Below are positions 42,928 to 53,133 of a stretch of 64,000 nucleotides of DNA, in pieces; position 1 is the first letter of the stretch, and each line of letters starts with the position of its first letter. The position numbers and the translations under genes are program-made. The DNA is from Comamonas terrae. GTDB taxonomy: Bacteria > Pseudomonadota > Gammaproteobacteria > Burkholderiales > Burkholderiaceae_C. The notes below the pieces were generated by a model. The model had not been told where the DNA came from. It saw nothing but the letters and a program-made list of their open reading frames with translations, and ran no database searches. The stretch spans positions 36,685 through 100,684 of the forward strand of contig NZ_BCNT01000014.1 of NCBI RefSeq assembly GCF_001544075.1, given 5' to 3'.

Positions 42928-43686
42928 TCAAACCTCGGCCGTGTTGAGCTGCGCCAGTCTTTCTGGCGTGCCCACATCGGTCCAGCGGCCCGTGTAGAGC
43001 GCCGCGCTCACGCGCTGCGCGGCCATGGCGCGGCGCAGCAGCGGCGCCAGCGGCGCGCGCAGGCCTTCGGGGTTGCCGGCGGGAATCTCGCACCAGGGCC
43101 GGGCAAACAGCTCGGCCTTCAGCAGCGCAATGGTGCTGTAGGTGTAGCGCGGCCGGCCGTCGCCCTCGGGCAGGTCCAGTGCCAGGCCCTGCTCGCTCAA
43201 GCCGAAGTCGCCGCGCGGGTTGTGGGCGGGGTTGGGCACCAGCCACAGATGGGCCAGCTTGTCGCCGGCCGCAAAGGCCCGGGCCGCCGCTGCGGGAAAG
43301 TCGAAATCCGGCGCATACACATCGCCGGCGGCCAGCCAGAAGACTCCGCCCAGCTGAGGCAGCGCGCGCGCAATGCCGCCGGCGGTCTCGAAGGCCTGGG
43401 CCGGCTCGGCCGAATAGGCCAGCGACAGCCGGCCCGCACCGCCATCGGCCGTGAACGTTTGGCCGAAATACGCGGGAATCTGCTCGCCCAGCCAGCCCGT
43501 ATTGACGACCGCGCGCGGCACGCCGGCCGCGGCCAGGGCCTGCAGGTGGTGCTGCAGCAGGGGGATGCCCTGCACCTGGAGCAGCGGCTTGGGCGTGGCA
43601 TCGGTCAGCGGCCGCATGCGCTCGCCGCGACCTGCGGCCAGCAGCATGGCCGGCGGCTGAAAGTCTGAAGGGAGAGAGATCGTCAT
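42928..43686 (-). CDS. murU: N-acetylmuramate-1-phosphate uridylyltransferase-like nucleotidyltransferase
   Basis: This 252-aa sugar-phosphate nucleotidyltransferase carries the signature MLLAAGRGERMRPLTDATPK near residues 14-33, then PKPLLQV, and AGDVYAPDF with the metal Asp. The size and C-terminal RWTDVGTPERLAQLN fit MurU, which returns recycled MurNAc to UDP-MurNAc outside the de novo pathway; such genes usually follow an amgK kinase. No amgK is adjacent here, so the symbol is tentative. It is followed by pepP on the same strand. Confidence 0.8.
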   Translation of the reverse strand: MTISLPSDFQPPAMLLAAGRGERMRPLTDATPKPLLQVQGIPLLQHHLQALAAAGVPRAVVNTGWLGEQIPAYFGQTFTADGGAGRLSLAYSAEPAQAFETAGGIARALPQLGGVFWLAAGDVYAPDFDFPAAAARAFAAGDKLAHLWLVPNPAHNPRGDFGLSEQGLALDLPEGDGRPRYTYSTIALLKAELFARPWCEIPAGNPEGLRAPLAPLLRRAMAAQRVSAALYTGRWTDVGTPERLAQLNTAEV

Positions 43687-43693
43687 CGTGACA

Positions 43694-43705
43694 GCACTTT
43701 AGTGC
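43694..43705. promoter_or_regulatory. 12-bp dyad between murU and tkt
   Basis: GCACT-TT-AGTGC is a perfect dyad in the divergent intergenic region, followed by TTGACC at 43707-43712 and a TAAAAT at 43744-43749. It is a possible operator; the promoter spacing is not canonical. Confidence 0.35.
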
Positions 43706-43790
43706 ATTGACCCGCAGCCCGCCTGCGAAAAGCCGCCCTCAATTAAAATGATGGGCTTACCCTGATTACCCTCCTTTACGGAACGCCCTG

Positions 43791-45836
43791 ATGGCCAACA
43801 CTCAACAAATGGCGAATGCAATCCGCGCACTCGCAATGGACGCCGTTCAACAAGCCAATTCCGGTCACCCCGGTGCGCCCATGGGCATGGCCGACATGGC
43901 CGTTGCGTTGTGGAGCCGCCACCTTCAGCACAACCCCGTGAATCCCCACTGGGCCAACCGCGACCGTTTCATCCTGTCCAACGGCCACGGCTCCATGCTG
44001 ATCTATGCGCTGCTGCACCTGACAGGCTACGACCTGCCCCTGGACGAACTGAAGAACTTCCGCCAGCTGCACAGCAAGACCGCCGGCCACCCCGAAGTGG
44101 GCATCACGCCCGGCGTGGAAACCACCACCGGCCCGCTGGGCCAGGGCATCACCAACGCCGTGGGCTTCGCGCTGGCCGAGAAGCTGCTGGCCGCCGAGTT
44201 CAACAAGGACAAGCACGAGATCGTCGATCACCACACCTATGTGTTCCTGGGCGACGGCTGCCTGATGGAAGGCATCAGCCACGAGGCCTGCGCGCTGGCC
44301 GGCGCCTGGAAGCTCAACAAGCTGATCGCGCTGTACGACGACAACGGCATCTCCATCGACGGCAAGGTCGCGCCCTGGTTCATCGACAACACGCCGGCCC
44401 GCTTCGAGGCCTACGGCTGGAACGTGATCCGTGATGTCGACGGCCATGACGTGGGCGCCGTGGACGCAGCCATCGCCGCCGCCAAGAAGAGCGCCGACAA
44501 GCCCACGCTGATCTGCTGCAAGACCCATATCGGCAAGGGCTCGCCCAACCGCCAGGACACGGCCAAGGCCCACGGCGAACCCCTGGGGCTGGACGAGATC
44601 ACGCTGACGCGCGAAGCGCTGGGCTGGACCTACGGCCCCTTCGAGATCCCTGCCGATGTCTACACCGACTGGGACGCCAAGGCTCCGGGCGCCAAGGCCG
44701 AAGCGGCCTGGAACGACAAGTTCGCGGCCTACGAGAAGGCCTTCCCCGAGCTGGCCGCCGAGTTCAAGCGCCGCATGGCCGGCGACCTGCCCGCCAACTT
44801 CGGCGAGATCGCCGCCAAGATCGCTTCCGACGCGCATGACGCCGGCGCCACCGTGGCCAGCCGCAAGGCCAGCCAGCTGGCCCTGGAAGGCCTGACGGCC
44901 GCGCTGCCCGAGCTGCTGGGCGGCTCGGCCGACCTGACCGGCTCCAACCTGACCAACACCAAGTCCACTCCCGCGCTGCGCATGGACGACAAGGGCGCGG
45001 TGGTCAAGACCGAGGACGGCCAGATCGGCCGCCACATCAACTACGGCGTGCGCGAGTTCGGCATGGCCGCCATCATGAACGGCATTGCGCTGCATGGCGG
45101 CTTCATTCCCTACGGCGGCACCTTCCTGACCTTCTCCGACTACAGCCGCAACGCCATCCGCATGGCCGCGCTGATGAAGCAGCGCGTGATCCATGTGTTC
45201 ACGCACGACTCCATCGGCCTGGGCGAGGACGGCCCCACCCACCAGTCCATCGAGCATGCCGCCAGCCTGCGCCTGATCCCCGGCCTGGACGTATGGCGCC
45301 CGGCCGACACGACCGAGACCGCCGTGGCCTGGACCGTGGCCCTGAGCCACAAGAACAAGCCCACTGCCATGCTGCTGTCGCGCCAGAACCTGGCCTACTC
45401 GCCCAAGAGCGAGGACGCGCTGGACGACATCGCCTGCGGCGCCTATGTGCTGTCCGAGCCCAAGGATGTCGGCCTCAAGAAGAAGGCCCAGGCCGTGATC
45501 ATCGCCACCGGCTCCGAAGTGCAGCTGGCCCTGGCCGCGCAAAGGCTGCTGGCCGAACGCAAGATCGCCGTGCGCGTGGTCTCCATGCCCAGCACCACGA
45601 CCTTCGACCAGCAGGACGTGAAGTACAAGAAGGCCGTGCTGCCCGCCGGCCTGCCGCGCGTGGCCGTGGAAATGGGCGTGACCGACTTCTGGTGGAAGTA
45701 CGGCTGCGCCGCCGTGGTGGGCATCGACTCCTACGGCGAATCGGCGCCGGCCGGCGTGCTGTTCAAGCACTTCGGCTTCACCGCCGAGAACGTGGCCGAC
45801 ACCGTGCAGGTCGCCCTGCAGAACGCCGGCAAGTAA
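43791..45836 (+). CDS. tkt: Transketolase
   Basis: This 681-aa ThDP enzyme moves two-carbon units in the pentose phosphate pathway. The N-terminal [40 protein letters not shown], the ThDP motif [13 protein letters not shown] with ND region [13 protein letters not shown], and the PYR domain with NYGVREFGM and [13 protein letters not shown] are all conserved. The length is as expected. It is followed by a terminator and then gap on the same strand, an order I recall from other Comamonadaceae. Calvin-cycle genes are not seen, so a general role is assumed. Confidence 0.97.
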   Translation: MANTQQMANAIRALAMDAVQQANSGHPGAPMGMADMAVALWSRHLQHNPVNPHWANRDRFILSNGHGSMLIYALLHLTGYDLPLDELKNFRQLHSKTAGHPEVGITPGVETTTGPLGQGITNAVGFALAEKLLAAEFNKDKHEIVDHHTYVFLGDGCLMEGISHEACALAGAWKLNKLIALYDDNGISIDGKVAPWFIDNTPARFEAYGWNVIRDVDGHDVGAVDAAIAAAKKSADKPTLICCKTHIGKGSPNRQDTAKAHGEPLGLDEITLTREALGWTYGPFEIPADVYTDWDAKAPGAKAEAAWNDKFAAYEKAFPELAAEFKRRMAGDLPANFGEIAAKIASDAHDAGATVASRKASQLALEGLTAALPELLGGSADLTGSNLTNTKSTPALRMDDKGAVVKTEDGQIGRHINYGVREFGMAAIMNGIALHGGFIPYGGTFLTFSDYSRNAIRMAALMKQRVIHVFTHDSIGLGEDGPTHQSIEHAASLRLIPGLDVWRPADTTETAVAWTVALSHKNKPTAMLLSRQNLAYSPKSEDALDDIACGAYVLSEPKDVGLKKKAQAVIIATGSEVQLALAAQRLLAERKIAVRVVSMPSTTTFDQQDVKYKKAVLPAGLPRVAVEMGVTDFWWKYGCAAVVGIDSYGESAPAGVLFKHFGFTAENVADTVQVALQNAGK

Positions 45837-45837
45837 A

Positions 45838-45862
45838 ACAAAGGGGCCTTGTGCCCCTTTTT
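45838..45862 (+). terminator. Rho-independent terminator after tkt
   Basis: AAAGGGGC / GCCCCTTT with a 5-nt loop and a T-tract lies just past the tkt stop. Confidence 0.9.
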
Positions 45863-45922
45863 GCTCATTTTCTGGCGCAAAGACGAGCTTTGTCACATCT
45901 TCGCCAGCCGGACCCGGCCTGA

Positions 45923-46993
<1,071 letters not shown>

Positions 46994-47021
46994 GCCGGCA
47001 CGGCTTGCAGCCATATAGGGC

Positions 47022-47056
47022 TGCAGCGCTTGCCCGGCAAGCGCCAGCAGCTATCG
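47022..47056. repeat. Partial copy of GCTATCAAA repeat after gap
   Basis: AGCGCTTGCCCGGCAAGCGC followed by CAGCAGCTATCGAA combines the AGCGCTTG/CAAGCGC hairpin and the AGCAGCTATC end of the dispersed family. It lies between gap and its terminator. Confidence 0.55.
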
Positions 47057-47090
47057 AAAAGCCAGCAGCGGCAGCGTTGCTGGCTTTTTT
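47057..47090 (+). terminator. Rho-independent terminator after gap
   Basis: AAAAGCCAGCA / TGCTGGCTTTT, an 11-bp stem with a T-tract, lies about 65 bp past the gap stop. Confidence 0.88.
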
Positions 47091-47171
47091 GTTGGCGCCC
47101 TGCCAGGGCTTCGTGCGGGAGGCTGCATTACATTCGGCAGCAATTGACCGAGCGCCGCAACCGCCCCGCCC

Positions 47172-48695
47172 ATGTTCCTCGCCATTCCTCTTGAAAACAA
47201 GCCGTCGTGGAGTTCGCCCCCCTGGATGACGGTGCTGCTCATCGTCATCAACTGCGTGATCTTCTGGGGCTGGCAGGCCCCCGAAGAAGCCGCCGTGGAG
47301 CGTGCCGGCCAGCAGTACGCCCGGACGGCGCTGCCCGCCATCGAGCTGCCGCTGTTCCTGGCCCATCTCAAGGAACAGGCCGCCCAGGGCAGTGCCCGCC
47401 ATGAACGCAACAGTGAGCGCAACACCGTGCAGGCCGCCGAGGCCCTGTACCGGCACAAGGCCTACGCCCAGCTTTATGCGCTGATGTGGCAGGAGAAGAA
47501 ATTCCGCCAGCGGCTGCTGCAAGGCCAGGCCATCGGCCCCAGCCATCCGCTCCATGCGCAGTGGCAGGCGGCGCGCGCCGCCTTTGCGCGCCAGGAACCG
47601 CAAGCACCGCACGGCGGCTTCACCGAACGCTGGTCCATGAGCTATGAGCCCGGCGCCGGCTGGCAGCCGCTGCAGGCTTTCACCTCCACCTTCCTGCACG
47701 GCAGCACCGGCCACCTGCTGGGCAACATGGCGTTTCTGTTCCTGTTCGGCTTCACGCTCGAGATCGCGCTGGGTGCCTTCACCTATCTTGCCTTCTATGT
47801 GCTGGGCGGCATCGGCGCCTCGCTGTTCGCGCTGCTGTTCTATGCAGGCATGGGCGGGTACGGCCTGGGTGCGTCGGGCGCCATCTCGGCCCTGATGGCC
47901 ATGTATGCGGTGATGTACCGCATGCGGCGCATCCGCTTCTTCTACATGCTGCTGTTCTACTTCAACTACGCCACCTGGCCTGCGCTGGTCATGCTGCCGG
48001 TCTGGATGGGCGTGGAGCTGCTGCAGCACCTTATGGGCGGCAAGCAGGTGGCCTATATGGCCCACTTCGGCGGGCTGCTGACCGGAGCCGTGCTGATGTG
48101 GATCTATATGCGCCTGCAGGCCGTGGAGGCGCCGGTCGACGCAAGAGAACGGGCCACGGCGGCCGCCAGGCCGCTGGCCGACGCCGTGGCCCGCGCCCAG
48201 CGCTACACCGATGCGCTGGAGTTCGATCGCGCGGCCCCGGCCTGGCGCGAAGCCGCGCGCCTCGCGCCCTCGGATCCGGACATCCTGCGTGCCTGGTTCG
48301 AAAGCGCGCGGCACCATCCGGGCAGCGAGGATTTCCATGCCGCGGCACGGCGGATCTTCAAGCTGCCGGCCGCCACGGATGCAGAACGCCAGCTGCAGCT
48401 GGCCAGCTACCGCAGCTACCGCCAGCGCGCCCAGCCCGCCATGCGCGTGAGCGCGGACACCATGCACGGGCTGGTGCGCAGCTTCGTGCGCGCAGGCGCC
48501 CTGCCCGAGGCGGAAACACTGTGCCAGTCGCTGCGCCGGGCGGCAGACCATCCGCAGTGGCCGGCCACGCTGCTGCTGCTGGTCAACGGCCTGGCCCAGG
48601 CGGGGCGCATCCAGGAGGCCAGGGCCTGGCTGCCCACGCTGCAGCAGCTGGCGCCTCGGGACGCCGTGACACAGTGGCTGGCCCGGCAGGGCTAG
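47172..48695 (+). CDS. Rhomboid-family intramembrane serine protease with C-terminal helical-repeat domain
   Basis: This 507-aa protein has one N-terminal membrane helix (about 17-35), a cytoplasmic or periplasmic insert of about 120 residues, then a rhomboid core. The core shows FTSTFLHGSTGHLLGNMAF (His/Asn region), the nucleophile in GLGASGAIS (Ser about 235) and the catalytic His in YMAHFGGLLTG (about 298). After residue 330 comes an alpha-helical, TPR-like region of about 175 residues. Substrates are unknown. It is convergent with the next gene. Confidence 0.88.
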   Translation: MFLAIPLENKPSWSSPPWMTVLLIVINCVIFWGWQAPEEAAVERAGQQYARTALPAIELPLFLAHLKEQAAQGSARHERNSERNTVQAAEALYRHKAYAQLYALMWQEKKFRQRLLQGQAIGPSHPLHAQWQAARAAFARQEPQAPHGGFTERWSMSYEPGAGWQPLQAFTSTFLHGSTGHLLGNMAFLFLFGFTLEIALGAFTYLAFYVLGGIGASLFALLFYAGMGGYGLGASGAISALMAMYAVMYRMRRIRFFYMLLFYFNYATWPALVMLPVWMGVELLQHLMGGKQVAYMAHFGGLLTGAVLMWIYMRLQAVEAPVDARERATAAARPLADAVARAQRYTDALEFDRAAPAWREAARLAPSDPDILRAWFESARHHPGSEDFHAAARRIFKLPAATDAERQLQLASYRSYRQRAQPAMRVSADTMHGLVRSFVRAGALPEAETLCQSLRRAADHPQWPATLLLLVNGLAQAGRIQEARAWLPTLQQLAPRDAVTQWLARQG

Positions 48696-48719
48696 CAGAA
48701 CGGGCCGGGCGAAGGGCGG

Positions 48720-50039
48720 TCAGGACTTGGCGCCCAGCATTTCCAGTTCGTCGCGCAGCACCCATTCCACTTCCCGGGTCGCCGCATGCTCGGGAAAGCG
48801 CTGCTTCATGCGCATGTAGACGTGCACCCCCTGCATGGGCTGCTCCAGCCCCTGCTTGTAGGCCCGCACCACCAGCTCCAGCATGGGGGGAATCAGGCTG
48901 CTGCCGGCAAAGCGCTTTTCAAACTCCCTGGCCAGGAGCAGCACATATTTGGGCTTGCCGGCCTTCCATGCCTGCTGCGCCAGGTCGTAGCTGGCCTGTG
49001 CCGAATCGAGCCGGAAATCCGGCTTGCGCTTGGCGCAGCTCACCCAGGCCTCCAAGGCCTCGCCGGCGCACTGGCGGGCGATCAGCATGGGAATGAAGCG
49101 CTGGCCCAGCTCGGCCAGCGCATCCACGCGTTCGGTCAGCTTGAGCACCCGGAAATAGCGGCGGTGGTCAGGCAGGCTTTCATAGTCCTCGCGCTGCCAT
49201 GCGCGCGCCTGGTTCACGGCCTCGTCCATGCTGTTGTCCTGCACCAGCCGCGCCACCACGGCATCGCGGCGCCTGGCCTCCTGCACCACGGGATCGACCT
49301 GCACCGTCGACGGACCGTCGGGGGCCTGCACGGGATCGATGTCGAGCGCCGCATGGTGCTGGTACATGACATAGCCGATCATGGCCGCCATCACCCAGGT
49401 GAAATAGATCACCACGAAGCTCACCAGCGGCAGCACCAGCACGGGAGCCGCCACCTTGAGCAGCATCACCATGACCATGGGCGAGCCCTGCTGCAGCAGG
49501 AACAGGAAACAGCACAGCAGCAGATACGACTTGCCGATACCGAAAATCGTGGCCAGCAGCTCAAAAGGATTGGCCGCCGAGCGCAGGCTGTGGGTATTGA
49601 TCAGCACGATCCAGACGGCCGGGACCAGAAACGCCACCACCAGATTGGCCACCACGCCCAGCGTCATGCTCTGGCGGGCCAGCAGGCCGACAAAAATGCC
49701 GAAGAAAAACAGCACGCCAAAGAATTTCCAGGGCAGCCATTTCCAGGCCTCATCGACATGGCTGGCACGAAAATCCGAGCTATGGGTAATTCCGCGCGAA
49801 GCCAGGGCCGCCACCTTGAATGCATACCGGCTGACCGCCAGCGTCAGGCCCAGACCCACGGCAAATATCCCGATCAGGCCGAACATCAGGCCGTAGCTGC
49901 ATACCGACAGGACCAGGGCATAAAACAGCGGCTCGGCCTGCAGCGGGAAAAGGAAAAAGCTGTTGAGTTTCTGCCAGAACGGCGCAATCTTCCACTCGGA
50001 AGCATTCGCGTCATGGCGAGTGCCGCGTACTGAATTCAA
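48720..50039 (-). CDS. Integral membrane protein with C-terminal helical-repeat region, unknown function
   Basis: This protein of about 439 aa has an N-terminal half with around five to six hydrophobic segments (LFYALVLSVCSYGLMFGLIG, FFGVLFFFGIFVGLL, VVAFLVPAVWIVLI, YLLLCCFLFLL, LVSFVVIYFTWVMAAM). A soluble C-terminal half rich in Ala/Arg helices looks like tetratricopeptide-type repeats. No family is recognised. The start is uncertain: TTG at 50039 has a GGGGAGTAAGG stretch before it; another TTG at 50105 is possible. It shares the membrane-plus-repeats layout with the convergent rhomboid gene. Confidence 0.65.
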   Translation of the reverse strand: MNSVRGTRHDANASEWKIAPFWQKLNSFFLFPLQAEPLFYALVLSVCSYGLMFGLIGIFAVGLGLTLAVSRYAFKVAALASRGITHSSDFRASHVDEAWKWLPWKFFGVLFFFGIFVGLLARQSMTLGVVANLVVAFLVPAVWIVLINTHSLRSAANPFELLATIFGIGKSYLLLCCFLFLLQQGSPMVMVMLLKVAAPVLVLPLVSFVVIYFTWVMAAMIGYVMYQHHAALDIDPVQAPDGPSTVQVDPVVQEARRRDAVVARLVQDNSMDEAVNQARAWQREDYESLPDHRRYFRVLKLTERVDALAELGQRFIPMLIARQCAGEALEAWVSCAKRKPDFRLDSAQASYDLAQQAWKAGKPKYVLLLAREFEKRFAGSSLIPPMLELVVRAYKQGLEQPMQGVHVYMRMKQRFPEHAATREVEWVLRDELEMLGAKS

Positions 50040-50262
50040 TGCCCTTACTCCCCATGTCTTTTGTATTGGCCCGCATCGATGCCGAGCTGCGGGATTGGTT
50101 TTCAATCAGGGCCTGATTTCAAGACATCCCCTGTGCAGACATTCTGGATCAGAAATCGATATCGGCCGATCAACACCGGATCGGCCTCCGGAATCGACGG
50201 CTCCATTGCGCAGCAGCCACACAGCCCTCACACTGCAGCTTCGCTCTACGTTTTTTGCTGCC

Positions 50263-50835
50263 ATGGCCGTACACGCCTCGACCACCACCACGCTCATCGT
50301 GCTGCTGCCCTTGCTGGCATGGCGGCTGCGCGCGCGCTACAAGCGCCTGATCGGACGCCAGCGCACCAGCAAGTACCGGCCGTGGATCGGCATGGGCATT
50401 TACGCGGTGCTGCTGGGCCTCACCGGCTGGGCCGCCTGGGGCCAGTGGCATGCGCTGCAGACCCTGGCCGGCGGCCTGTGCGCCGGCGGCCTGCTGTCGC
50501 GCTGGGCCTGGCGGCAGACCCGGCTGGAGCCCACTGCCCAAGGCCTGTACTACACGCCCCACACCCATCTGGGCGTGGCCCTGCTGCTGCTGTTTGCCGC
50601 GCGCATTGCCTGGCGCATCGTGGAGATCGTCTGGCTGCTGCCCGAATCGCAGGCCGGCTTCCACGCCTTTGTGGCCAGCCCGCTGACCATGGCGGTGTTC
50701 GGCCTCATGGCCGGGCACAACATGGGCTATGCCATGGCCCTGTTCCTCTGGCGCCGGCGCGTGCTGGCCGCCAAGCGCGCCCGCGAGGCGGTGGCCACCG
50801 CTGCGGGCACGGATGCGCCAGGCAGCGTAGAGTGA
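50263..50835 (+). CDS. Small integral membrane protein, DUF1453-like
   Basis: This 190-aa protein has four to five hydrophobic segments. Features that recall DUF1453 proteins are LLAWRLRARYKRLIGRQR near the N-terminus, WRQTRLEPTAQGLYYTPHTHLGVALLLLF in the middle and MAGHNMGYAMALFLW near the end. The ATG at 50263 starts the first hydrophobic segment; an open frame upstream lacks such features. The osmC-like gene follows 29 bp downstream and is probably co-transcribed. Confidence 0.7.
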   Translation: MAVHASTTTTLIVLLPLLAWRLRARYKRLIGRQRTSKYRPWIGMGIYAVLLGLTGWAAWGQWHALQTLAGGLCAGGLLSRWAWRQTRLEPTAQGLYYTPHTHLGVALLLLFAARIAWRIVEIVWLLPESQAGFHAFVASPLTMAVFGLMAGHNMGYAMALFLWRRRVLAAKRAREAVATAAGTDAPGSVE

Positions 50836-50864
50836 CGGCATTCTTTGTCGAGGAGCTTTTGCAG

Positions 50865-51266
50865 ATGACCCACAGCGCCCGTGCCCAGAGCGGCAATACC
50901 CCGTACCGCGTCACGCTGACCGACCCGCAAGGCCATGTCTGGTATGCCGACGAACCCCTGGACAAGGGCGGCGCCGACACCGCACCGGGCCCGCTGCAGA
51001 TCGTTCTCTCGGCGCTGGCCGCCTGCACCACGGTCACGCTGCAGATGTACGCGGCGCGCAAACAGTGGCCGCTGACCGGCGTGCAGGTCGACGTGCAGCT
51101 CAACCCGGACGGCGTGCCGGCTGCCGGCAACCAGATCACGCGGCACATCACGCTGCAGGGCGATCTCGATGACGAGCAGCGCCAGCGCCTGCTGCAGGTC
51201 GCCCAGGCCTGCCCGGTGCACAAGCTGCTCGAAGGACCGGTGCAGATCCCCACCACGCTGGACTGA
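50865..51266 (+). CDS. OsmC/Ohr-family peroxiredoxin-like protein
   Basis: This 133-aa protein has the two conserved cysteines of the family: one in LAACTTVTLQMYA (about residue 55) and one in ACPVHKLLEGPV (about 116). Such proteins reduce organic hydroperoxides using a Cys pair. It is closer to the YhfA/OsmC side than to Ohr by eye, but the subtype is not certain. A GAGGAG ribosome site precedes the ATG at 50865. It ends at a symmetrical terminator. Confidence 0.88.
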   Translation: MTHSARAQSGNTPYRVTLTDPQGHVWYADEPLDKGGADTAPGPLQIVLSALAACTTVTLQMYAARKQWPLTGVQVDVQLNPDGVPAAGNQITRHITLQGDLDDEQRQRLLQVAQACPVHKLLEGPVQIPTTLD

Positions 51267-51281
51267 ACGGCCTGCACCATG

Positions 51282-51310
51282 AAAAAAGCCCTGCATGGCA
51301 GGGCTTTTTT
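51282..51310. terminator. Bidirectional rho-independent terminator
   Basis: A 13-bp stem AAAAAAGCCCTGC / GCAGGGCTTTTTT with a 3-nt loop lies between convergent genes. Confidence 0.92.
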
Positions 51311-51324
51311 GAGTCAGCAGCAGC

Positions 51325-51606
51325 TCAGACCGTGACGTTGAGCGCGCCGACCTCCACGTAGTGCTCGAATTCGCGCTTGGCCAGATAGGCGGTCTCGGGC
51401 TGCTGGTCCACGGGGTTCACCCAGGACAGCACATAGCTGGCGATGGCCGTGTCCACCTTGAGCTCGGTGCCCGGGGGAATGCTCTCCAGCGGACCATCGC
51501 CGGAGCGGTGCTGGACCTCGCCCACCACGCGTGCCTGGAAATGTGCAGGGTATTGCTGGACCTCCACAGCAGACAGCTGGTTGCCGGGTTTGTTCTGTTC
51601 GCTCAT
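51325..51606 (-). CDS. Small conserved-looking protein, unknown function
   Basis: This 93-aa soluble protein starts MSEQNKPGNQLSAVEVQQYP, with a very good AGGAGGATCATCA ribosome site before the ATG at 51606. It contains QHRSGDGPLESIPPGTELKV and ends with a short beta-like GALNVTV. No domain is recognised, and there is no signal or membrane segment. The ribosome site and terminator make it a credible gene. Confidence 0.7.
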   Translation of the reverse strand: MSEQNKPGNQLSAVEVQQYPAHFQARVVGEVQHRSGDGPLESIPPGTELKVDTAIASYVLSWVNPVDQQPETAYLAKREFEHYVEVGALNVTV

Positions 51607-51866
51607 TGATGATCCTCCTGCATTGTTGGGTTGTTGCGTGGCCTCACGGCCTTCGCCATCGAAGTTACCCGGCGCCGGCACAAGCCGCTGTCAGCCAACA
51701 GGCGTTATGGCCCGCTGCTTTGTAACCGCCTGCAAAACATGGCGTCCTGCCTGGCTCCGGGATGCCGACCGCCGGGCCGCAGCCGGGCGTGACGGCGCAT
51801 TTTGCCGGTTGTTTGCCGCTGCGGGCGATTCCTTGCACACTGATGCCCTCCACCGTCAGGATTCGC

Positions 51867-52820
51867 ATGACTACAGATTCCGCCCCCCTGCACGCCGGCT
51901 CCCCGGTGCGCCTGCCCACCCGCATTGCCGACGTGGGCGGCATTCCCATCCACCGCGCCATTCCGCAGCGTGCGCTGCGCAAAGTCGGTGCCTGGTGCTT
52001 TCTCGACCATGCGGGCCCCGCCGAACCGCCGCCGCCGGGCATGCAGGTGGGCCCGCACCCGCACATCGGGCTGCAGACCTTCACCTGGATGATCGAGGGC
52101 GAGGTGCTGCACCGCGACAGCCTGGGCAGCGAGCAGATCATCCGCCCCGGCCAGGTCAATCTGATGACGGCCGGTCACGGCATCGCGCATTCCGAGGAAA
52201 GCCAGACCGTCCATGTGCATGCCGCCCAGCTGTGGATCGCGCTGCCCGACAGCCACCGCCACATCCCGCCGCGCTTCCAGCACTATCCCGACCTGCCGCG
52301 GGCCCGCGTGGGCGACTTCGACGCGACCGTGCTGGCCGGCGAGGCGCTGGGCCATGCCTCGCCCGCGCAGGTGCATTCGCCGCTCATGGGCGTGGACCTG
52401 CATGCACATCCCGACCGTACCAGTCCCGCGCGGGCCCGCATGCCGCTGCGCCGGGATTTCGAGCATGCCGTCATGAGCCTTTCGGGCCATGTGGAGGTGG
52501 AGGGCCTGCACCTGCCCGAACAGGAGCTGATCTACCTGCCCGTCGGCACCGAGGCCGTGAACCTGCAATGCACTCCCGACAGCCGCCTGCTCGTCATCGG
52601 CGGCGAGCCCATGGACGAAGCCATCCTGCTGTGGTGGAACTTCGTGGCCCGCACCACCGAAGAAATGCAGCAGGCCCGCACGCAATGGGAAGCGGAAGCC
52701 ACCAGCAACGCTCTCATGATCGACGGCCAGCCGCGCCGCTTCGGCGCTCCCGTGGCCTCGCTCCTGCAGCCGCTGCATGCGCCCTCGCTGGAGGGCGTGG
52801 CGCTGCGCGCTTCCAGGTAG
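51867..52820 (+). CDS. Pirin-family protein 1
   Basis: This 317-aa bicupin has the N-terminal pirin cupin motif PHPHIGLQTFTWMIEGEVLHRDSLG (metal His residues) and GHGIAHSEES, then a degenerate C-terminal cupin. Some pirins show quercetin 2,3-dioxygenase activity; the physiological role is often unclear. The ATG at 51867 has AGGA 6 nt upstream and was preferred to in-frame ATGs at 51762 and 51843. A second, only distantly similar pirin lies at 57104-58165. Confidence 0.9.
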   Translation: MTTDSAPLHAGSPVRLPTRIADVGGIPIHRAIPQRALRKVGAWCFLDHAGPAEPPPPGMQVGPHPHIGLQTFTWMIEGEVLHRDSLGSEQIIRPGQVNLMTAGHGIAHSEESQTVHVHAAQLWIALPDSHRHIPPRFQHYPDLPRARVGDFDATVLAGEALGHASPAQVHSPLMGVDLHAHPDRTSPARARMPLRRDFEHAVMSLSGHVEVEGLHLPEQELIYLPVGTEAVNLQCTPDSRLLVIGGEPMDEAILLWWNFVARTTEEMQQARTQWEAEATSNALMIDGQPRRFGAPVASLLQPLHAPSLEGVALRASR

Positions 52821-53133
52821 CCAGGGGTAGTCCGTCGGTGTTGATCATTTCGCACCAAATTGGTGCGAAATAAAGCAGAAAATTTGAAGAATTGACCGCA
52901 ATTGAGCACCTTTGGACGCAATTGCAGTGCCTTTCCGTCCAATGCCGAGGCTGCCTGTTCGACACGCCAACGTTATGCACAGAACGTCTGGCCTCATGCG
53001 CATCCTGCTTACATAATGCGGCCCGACGCCCTGGCCACGGGAACGCGAGCACCGCTTTCCCGTCCGGGGCGTCGCCACGTCCGGCGCCGCCGCGCGTGGC
53101 TTCTTCCATTCTTGCAACAGAAAAAGCAGACCC
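52821..53133. other. Gene-free region (313 bp) upstream of aspA
   Basis: It is AT-richer than its surroundings at 52840-52930. It contains a 25-bp perfect palindrome (52847-52871) and two imperfect CGCAATTG-containing repeats at 52896-52935. No convincing sigma-54 -24/-12 pair was found; TGGCCACGGGAACGC near 53034 is the nearest and is weak. Confidence 0.6.
52847..52871. promoter_or_regulatory. 25-bp palindrome with NtrC-like core
   Basis: ATTTCGCACCAA and TTGGTGCGAAAT form 12-bp perfect arms around one A. The core GCACCA-N3-TGGTGC equals the NtrC enhancer consensus. It lies about 265 bp upstream of aspA, an enhancer-like distance. Confidence 0.6.

Noticed and set aside
53034..53050. Sigma-54 promoter TGGCCACGGGAACGC for aspA
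   Set aside because: Only the GG and GC dinucleotides match in spacing; too weak to list as a promoter.
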